Shown: positions 58,084 through 64,000 of the stretch, one piece after another
Layout of the letters: the number at the start of each line of letters is the position of its first letter
Numbering within the stretch: position 1 is the stretch's first letter
Source of the DNA: Pycnopodia helianthoides
Taxonomy: Eukaryota; Echinodermata; Asteroidea; Forcipulatida; Asteriidae
Assembly (NCBI GenBank): GCA_032158295.1
Contig: CM063246.1
Span: 6,725,491-6,789,490, forward strand
DNA: 64,000 nt
Direction of reading: 5' to 3'
Notes under the pieces: generated by a model
What the model was told of the DNA's origin: nothing
Database searches by the model: none
The model's input: the letters and a program-made list of their open reading frames with translations, nothing else
Made by a program: the position numbers and the translations under genes

Positions 58084-59131
58084 ATGAATGTATCAGAGAT
58101 GAATTCCACAATATCAACAACCAGTGACAGTGAGGACATTGATGCCATTAAGGTAGTATGTTATGTGATTATTGTACTAGGATTCTTTGGTGTACTTGGG
58201 AACATCTTGGTCTGTGTTGTAATTCTTCGGGTCAAACTTCTGCATAGTATGACAAACTATTTATTTACTGGTCAACTTGGCTGTTGCTGATACTGTATCT
58301 TGCATCGTTGGAAGCCTTCACTACCTTGTTGGCAATACAAATTGTGTAATTATTCAATTTGTACCGCAAAATACTTTTGGGAAAGACTTGTTTTGTAGAA
58401 TTTTGGTAAGCACATTTTTAGTGTGGTGTTGCTGCTTCTGTACAGGGTACAGTCTATGTTTAGTTACATTAGAAAAATATATTGGTATAGTTCAACCACT
58501 TCAGTATCGGAGAAAATTAACAAAGAAACGGATAAAGGTTCTGCTTGCTATGGTGTGGGTAGGGTCAATAGTTGTTTCTCTGCCGTTGCTTTTTACAGAT
58601 GGAGCTAGCCCTAATCCCAATCAGGCATGTAGAGGTAGCTCTTACTATCATCCCTCACTTCAAATTATCCACAGCTTAGTTGTATTTCTTGCATATTACT
58701 TGATTCCAATTGTATTCATGTGTTGGGCATACTTTAAGATACAAGCAACGTTAAACAAACAAGCTAAATACTTGAAGCAACAAAATGTCGAAGAAGCTGC
58801 CTTTAGAATCCTGGTTGCTAGGCAACGCTTAGTGAGCGTGCTTAAGATGGTAATCGGCGCCCTCCTAGTCTTATGGACTCCAAGTTATTTGTTTGAATTG
58901 ATTTGCCAAGTTTTTGAACTTGTGTCTAATTTAGTGCCTGTCTGTAACTCTGATATGATAAACTTGCTCTATGAGATTTCCAATATTCTGTTCTATTTGA
59001 ATTCTGTAATAAACCCTGTCATCTATGAGTTTAAGTACAAGAAGTATCGCCAAGGATTGAAAGAAGTTTTGGGCTGCCATGTTAAGAGGAAAGAAACAAA
59101 AGTCACTATTCAGATGGATAGGAAGATGTAA
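58084..59131 (+). pseudogene. Class A GPCR 2, frameshifted tandem copy
   Basis: Near-full-length paralogue of receptor 1 whose frame is broken inside TM2. Where receptor 1 reads TATTTACTGG, this copy reads TATTTATTTACTGG, a 4-bp duplication of TTTA at about 58260-58267. Reading from the ATG at 58084 ends at 58290, and the rest of the receptor (LAVADT through NPVIY to the C-terminus) is open from about 58277 to 59131 in another frame. The downstream part has no other stop, keeps Glu-Lys-Tyr, LWTP and NPVIYEF, and shows little decay, so the lesion is recent, a segregating allele, or a sequencing error. N-terminus and 5' flank match receptors 1 and 3. Confidence 0.88.
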
Positions 59132-59399
59132 GTTATCTCAATAATAAACTTGTATGAATTCTTCTACAGATCAAGCTCTCTCATTCACAGTTCAAAACTT
59201 AAAGATTCTAGGAAAATAAGAAACATGTTGTCAAACTTCTTCAGAATTTTGAAATATGTATATACTGTTCTTTTCTTTAAAATAGTTTCACCATCCCATC
59301 TACTATGTGTACTCTCAAACAGTTAATATTTCCCTGCATAGTCTGTTTCTCATGCTACATGATTACTGCTGAACAAATAATAAATAACTTTAAATAACT

Positions 59400-60075
59400 A
59401 AGACTTGTAAGGAGTCAGTTTAATGTAATGGTGACAATGTATGCTGCAGTTTATGGACTGTGTTTAGTAACATTTGAGAGATACACAGCCAGAGTACATT
59501 CTTGACATTACCCACAGCTGCTGTTATTGAGAAAACTAACTCTACTCTAGTGTTCTTAACATGGATGGCATTCTTCATGTTTCAACTCTAATATATTTAC
59601 TACAACTGCTAGAAAGGATGCATCACATGTATGTAGTGCCATCAAGTACAGCTCCAATGCACTACAAAGGACAGATATAGTTGCAATGGCTACCTGTTCT
59701 CCATCCTTTTTATGAGTTGGGCATACTACAATATACAAGCCACTCTCTACAGAAATACTCAACAGCTGTACAGAATATACAGGCTGCTGGTTACCAGCTT
59801 TAACAAGCAAGTCAGAAACTGATTAACTTACTTAAGATTGTAATCAGGTCAATGCTGGTACTACAGACTCTGTTAGTCTTGAGGTCTCTCTTTTGATTCC
59901 CAACACTACACTAACACAAAAGCAACAACTCTGTGCCTCATCATCAGCTTTCATCTTAATCATTGTGTTTCTGTTTTACATGAATTTGGTAATTAACCAA
60001 AATTACATATGTGTTTAACTATACACAATTAAGAAAGGGTCTACAAGAAATGATTTGTAGGTGTTTTTGAAGAAG
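59400..60075 (+). pseudogene. Decayed GPCR pseudogene of a second receptor type
   Basis: In broken frames this stretch still encodes pieces of a class A receptor: a TM3 end YGLCLVTFERYTARV, a TM5/ICL3 piece resembling WAYYNIQATLYRNTQQ, a TM6 start LLKIVI and a TM7-like region. Many stops and frameshifts interrupt it. It has Glu-Arg-Tyr rather than the Glu-Lys-Tyr of the intact copies, so it comes from a separate subfamily. A shorter piece of the same sequence follows receptor 1. Confidence 0.75.
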
Positions 60076-60149
60076 AAGCCCAACCCCCAAACCACCATGT
60101 TGCTTCAAATTAACACACCTTAGAAAAAGAGAGTAGACCATAGGTTTCT

Positions 60150-60830
60150 TTTAAATCATCTAGGCTTCATCTAGGTCATCTAGGTCATCTAGATTTCATC
60201 TGGGCCATCTGGGTTTTATCTAGGTCATCTAGGTTTCATCTAGGTCATCTAGGTTTCATCTAGGTTTCATCTAGGCCATATGGGTTTCATCTAGGCCATC
60301 TGGGTTTTATCTAGGTCATCTAGGTTTCATCTTGGTCATCCAGGTTTCATTTAGGTCATCTAGGTTTCATCTAGGTCATCTAGGTTTCATCTAGGTCATC
60401 TAGGTTTCATCTAGGTCAACTAGGTTTCATCTAGGCCATCTGGGTTTTATCTAGGTCATCTAGGTTTCATCTAGGTTTCATCTAGGTCACTAAGTTTCAT
60501 TTAGGTCATCTAGGTTTCATCTAGGCCATCTAGGTTTTATCTAGGTCATCTAGGTTTCATCTAGGTCATCTAGGTTTCATCTATGCCATCTGGGTTTTAT
60601 GTAGGCCATCTAGGTTCATCTAGGTCATCTAGGTTTCATCTTGGTCATCCAGGTTTCATCTTTGTCATCTAGGTTTCATTAGGCCATCTGGGTTTTATCT
60701 AGGTCATCTAGGTTTCATCTTGGTCATCTAGGTTTGATCTTGGCCATCTAGGTTTCATCAAGGTCATCTGGTTTCATCTAGGCCATCTAGGTTTTATCTA
60801 GGTCAACTAGGTTTCCTCTAGGTCAATTAA
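60150..60830 (+). repeat. CATCTAGGT-type tandem array after GPCR 2 and its pseudogene
   Basis: Roughly 680 bp of alternating CATCTAGGTTT and CATCTAGGTC units with many one-base variants, occupying the same place in the duplicated unit as 55050-55600. Confidence 0.92.
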
Positions 60831-61009
60831 GATCCAGACCCCAAAATGAAAACAAAAAACAGGGCACCAGTCAATAGCAGTGTACTTCACCAAACATTTT
60901 CATCATCACCAAAACTAATGTAAAATTAAATAGTTCATGAATGTTTTTTTCTCAGTTTTGCTGAGCAAACAAATTTGTTAATAATGCTGATGAAAAGCTT
61001 GATGAAAAT

Positions 61010-61200
61010 GGACAAAGGTAGCTTACAATGAAAAGTGCACAATTGAACTAAAGCTAATTTTGTGTCATATTGACCGAGGGTGCCACTCTAACCACAGATA
61101 TGTGCAGATTTGTTATGAAAAAGACGAGGAAACCCCTCAACTTTGTACATTGTTTACAGTTATCTATGGCACTGAAATTAAGAAAAAAGAAGAAAAGTAA
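61010..61200 (+). repeat. Segmental copy of 56100-56290 between receptors
   Basis: AGCTTACAATGAAAAGTGCA through GAAATTAAGAAAAAAGAA occurs at both places. It shows that the duplicated unit extends over the whole inter-receptor interval. A 101-codon frame here is probably incidental. Confidence 0.75.
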
Positions 61201-61635
61201 ATCAGCTGTAGAGTTGCATGCCTGTAACCATGGTTACCTGCATCACTGCACAGCTTTTTCAGCCTGTTGCATTAATCAATTATATACACTGTTTCTCCTG
61301 AAGATCAGCAGAGTGACGTTTGACACAATAAGACCACACCAATTCTTCTCAGAATCAACACTCCTCCCCAAATAGTTTTATACATGGTCATACCATCAAT
61401 ATTACTGACCATACTTCCTCTATTATCCACACCATGCAAGACATCACTGTGTTGATGCCATGATTTTTTGGCCAAACTGTTGTTTTGTAGCAGTAACAGG
61501 TTACCAGCAAAATTGCCATGTTATGTACACAGTTTGTAGCTGGTTCCCTAATTAGTTTTGTTGACTATTGTTCAACCTCTCCAGCCCCCAAACAACAAAC
61601 ACTACCAATGAGGAGTTTGATTAACTTGGGCCCCA

Positions 61636-62010
61636 GTTCCATCTTGTTTTGATTGCAGTACTCCAATTAAGCCCCAGTTTCTAACTCTTTTTATTCAGTT
61701 GCCAATATGGATGACAATTTAATATCAAGTCTTTACAACACAGTGTCATCGTTTGAGTGTACTATAAATATAATCAACAACACGCAACCAGACCCTAATA
61801 ATTGAGTGATGCTTTAACCTTTACTGACTTCAGTTAAAAGAATATTATTCCTTGATTTTCTGAATAAGTCCTTCTAATTGGCAAGTTGAGGCAATAACTA
61901 ATTTTGAGCAATTAACTGAATACACAGACTTATTTTAACACTATGCCAATGCACAATAGACTCTACTCAGTCTATGAAGGAATTTGTTGATAGATCATTA
62001 TTATCAAGAT
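61636..62010 (+). repeat. Receptor cassette block A, copy 3
   Basis: Copy of 52030-52380 with small indels. Confidence 0.8.
61763..61770 (+). promoter_or_regulatory. Conserved TATA-like sequence upstream of GPCR 3
   Basis: Same TATAAATA context as at 52158, about 2.0 kb upstream of the receptor start. Confidence 0.4.
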
Positions 62011-62079
62011 GCAATAATAATCCATAAATCCCCTGTCAAAAAACTTCAATACAGAAAAAATACAAAGAGTTATTTGCTT

Positions 62080-63385
62080 TGAACTAGCACTCCAGCAACA
62101 TTAATATAATAAATTGGTCACCTTTGCTTGAGAGACGACAGGATTGGCAGTGATTTCTGGCCGTGATGAACTCAGAGACTGATTTGTATCAAACTAGCAC
62201 TCCAGCATTATTAAGACATAAATTGATCATCTTTGCTTCTAAGTGAGTTTAGGATGACCATCAGTTGAGAGACAACTGGATTGGCAGTGATTTCTGGCCG
62301 TGATGAACTCAGAGTTTCACTTGTATCAAACTAGCACTCCAGCAACATTAAGACATTAACTGACTATCTTTGCTTCTGAGTGAGTTTAGGATGACCATCA
62401 GTTGAGAGACAACTGGATTGGCAGTGATTTCTGGCCGTAATGAACTCAGAGTTTCACTTGTATCAAACTAGCACTCCAGCAACATTAATATATAAATTGA
62501 CTATCTTTGCTTCAATCTTTGCTTGAGAGCCTACTGGATTGGCAGTGATTTCTGGTCGTGATGAACGCAGAGTTTCACTTGTATCAAACTAGCACTCCAG
62601 CAACATTAAGACATAAATTGACCATCATTGCTTCTCAGTGAGTTTAGGACAACCATCAGTTGAAAAACAACTCTGCAGTGATTTCTGGACATGGTAAACT
62701 CATGGTGTGATTTGATTCAAACTAGCACTCCTGCAGCATTAAGACACTAATTGATCATCTTTGATCAAGTGAGTTTAGGATGACCATCAGTTGAGAGACA
62801 ACTGGATTGGCAGTGATTTCTGGCCGTGATGAACTCAGAGTTTCACTTGTATCAAACTAGCACTCCAGCAACATTAAGACATAAACTGACTATCTTTGCT
62901 TCTGAGTGAGTTTAGGATGACCATCAGTTGAGAGACAACTGGATTGCGGTGATTTCTGGCCGTAATGAACTAAGAGTTTCACTTGTATCAAACTAGCACT
63001 CCAGCAACATTAAGACATAAATTGACCATCATTGCTTCTCAGTGAGTTTAGGACAACCATCAGTTGAAAAACAACTCTGCAGTGATTTCTGGACATGGTA
63101 AACTCATGGTGTGATTTGATTCAAACTAGCACTCCTGCAGCATTAAGACACTAATTGATCATCTTTGATCAAGTGAGTTTAGGATGACCATCAGTTGAGA
63201 GACGACTGGATTGGCAGTGATTTCTAGCAGTGATGAACTCAGAGTTTGATTTGTATCAAACTAGCACTCCAGCATTAACACATAATTTGATCATCTTTTC
63301 TTCCGAGTGAGTTTAAGATGACTACAGTTAAGAGATGAATGGATTTGCTGTGATTTCTAGCCGTGATGAACTCAGAGTTTGATTT
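62080..63385 (+). repeat. 137-bp tandem repeat array upstream of GPCR 3 (about 9-10 units)
   Basis: Same unit family. A higher-order duplication is visible: the multi-unit stretch starting near 62290 recurs near 62830, including the variant ACTCCTGCAGCATTAAGACA. Confidence 0.9.
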
Positions 63386-63735
63386 GATTACTAATGAAGT
63401 AACGAGTCAGTGTGTTCATTGCAGTAAACTGTCCAGTCAGTGTCTTCAATAATCACTTCCTACAACTGAAATCTGCTTGTTACAACTGATCAACTTGGCT
63501 TGACATGGTGGGACTATTCTGTATTCATTATCAAAGTGAAAGCTACATGCATTAGACCATGTGCTTTAAGAGAGACTTAAAGATCTAGAAAATCAGCTAA
63601 GATATGCTGACAATGTGCTACCCACAATCTTATTCAAGATGACAAACCTTTGATTGAAGGAAAAGTCTTAAGCAAAGTGGACCCTCATAAAACAACTAAC
63701 TGAAGTATTTCTAACTTGAAATATTATTAGACAAG

Positions 63736-64000
63736 ATGAATGTATCAGAGATGAATTCCACAACATCAACAACTAGTGACAGTGAGGACACTGATGCCAT
63801 TAAGGTAGTATGTTATGTGACTATTGTACTAGGATTCTTTGGTGTACTTGGGAACATCTTGGTCTGTGTTGTAATTCTTCGGGTCAAATTTCTGCATAAT
63901 ATGACAAATTATTTACTGGTCAACTTGGCTGTTGCTGATACTGTATCTTGCATCGCTGCATGCGTTCACTACCTAGTAAGCAAAAAAACTTGTGTAATTA
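63736..64000 (+). CDS. Class A GPCR 3, tandem copy cut by the window end
   Basis: Third copy of the same receptor, open from ATG 63736 to the last base (88 codons seen). It covers the N-terminus with MNVSEMNST, TM1 with GFFGVLGN, the first intracellular loop and TM2 with LVNLAVADT. It lacks the TTTA duplication of copy 2 and reads TTACTGGTC like copy 1. It differs from them mainly after TM2 (CVHYLVSKKTC), the part facing the outside, as expected if ligand choice is diverging. Integrity beyond 64000 cannot be judged. Confidence 0.9.
   Translation, partial: MNVSEMNSTTSTTSDSEDTDAIKVVCYVTIVLGFFGVLGNILVCVVILRVKFLHNMTNYLLVNLAVADTVSCIAACVHYLVSKKTCVI

Noticed and set aside
61070..61375. 101-codon frame between receptors 2 and 3
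   Set aside because: The equivalent sequence at 56.2 kb stops early and differs; no motif is recognised.

Overview
The window is eukaryotic nuclear DNA. Its genes are split by GT-AG introns with metazoan orthologues, the non-coding sequence is AT-rich, and transposable elements and minisatellites are dense. The gene content, the style of the tRNA-derived SINEs and short foldback elements, and a lineage-specific cluster of single-exon rhodopsin-type receptors suggest an invertebrate deuterostome, probably an echinoderm such as a sea star. That placement is inference. No bacterial genes, operons, CRISPR array or viral gene were seen.

Left third (1-18 kb): two paralogous serine carboxypeptidase (cathepsin A type) genes lie tail to tail. 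Only the last exon of the plus-strand copy is in the window (1828-2161). The minus-strand copy is complete in nine exons (17366 down to 6405). I assembled it exon by exon with every intron phase matching; it gives 463 residues with a signal peptide and the Ser/Asp/His triad.

Middle (18-46 kb): a gene-poor gap holds a 911-bp PIF/Harbinger-like element. It is followed by the complete minus-strand gene for the beta regulatory subunit of phosphorylase kinase (23 exons, 44023 down to 21823, 1058 residues, C-terminal CAAX-like Cys-Thr-Ile-Cys). Its start lies 234 bp head to head with a plus-strand two-exon PREY/PYURF gene (44258-45709, 115 residues), so the interval should be a bidirectional promoter. 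The start codon of PREY lies in a YY1-like AAAATGGCGGC motif.

Right third (46-64 kb): the last five exons of CPSF1 (cleavage and polyadenylation factor, 160 kDa) are on the minus strand at 51455-47967. Upstream exons were not found before the window end. Instead there is a plus-strand tandem array of class A GPCR genes: one intact (53866-54909), one frameshifted by a 4-bp duplication (58084-59131), one intact as far as the window edge (63736-64000), plus remnants of a second receptor type. Each receptor sits behind the same cassette: a block with a conserved TATA-like sequence, an array of about 137-bp repeats, then a conserved 5' flank. Arrays of CATCTAGGT-type repeats follow receptors 1 and 2.

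Repeats: seven copies of a TTAA-flanked foldback element, seven or more copies of a GGGCCC-ended element, two 142-bp elements with 6-bp target duplications (one nested in another element), four tRNA-headed SINE families, four LINE 3' ends and many minisatellites. Three times, at one exon edge in the carboxypeptidase gene and two in PHKB, part of a coding exon with its splice site has been copied in tandem into the adjacent intron.
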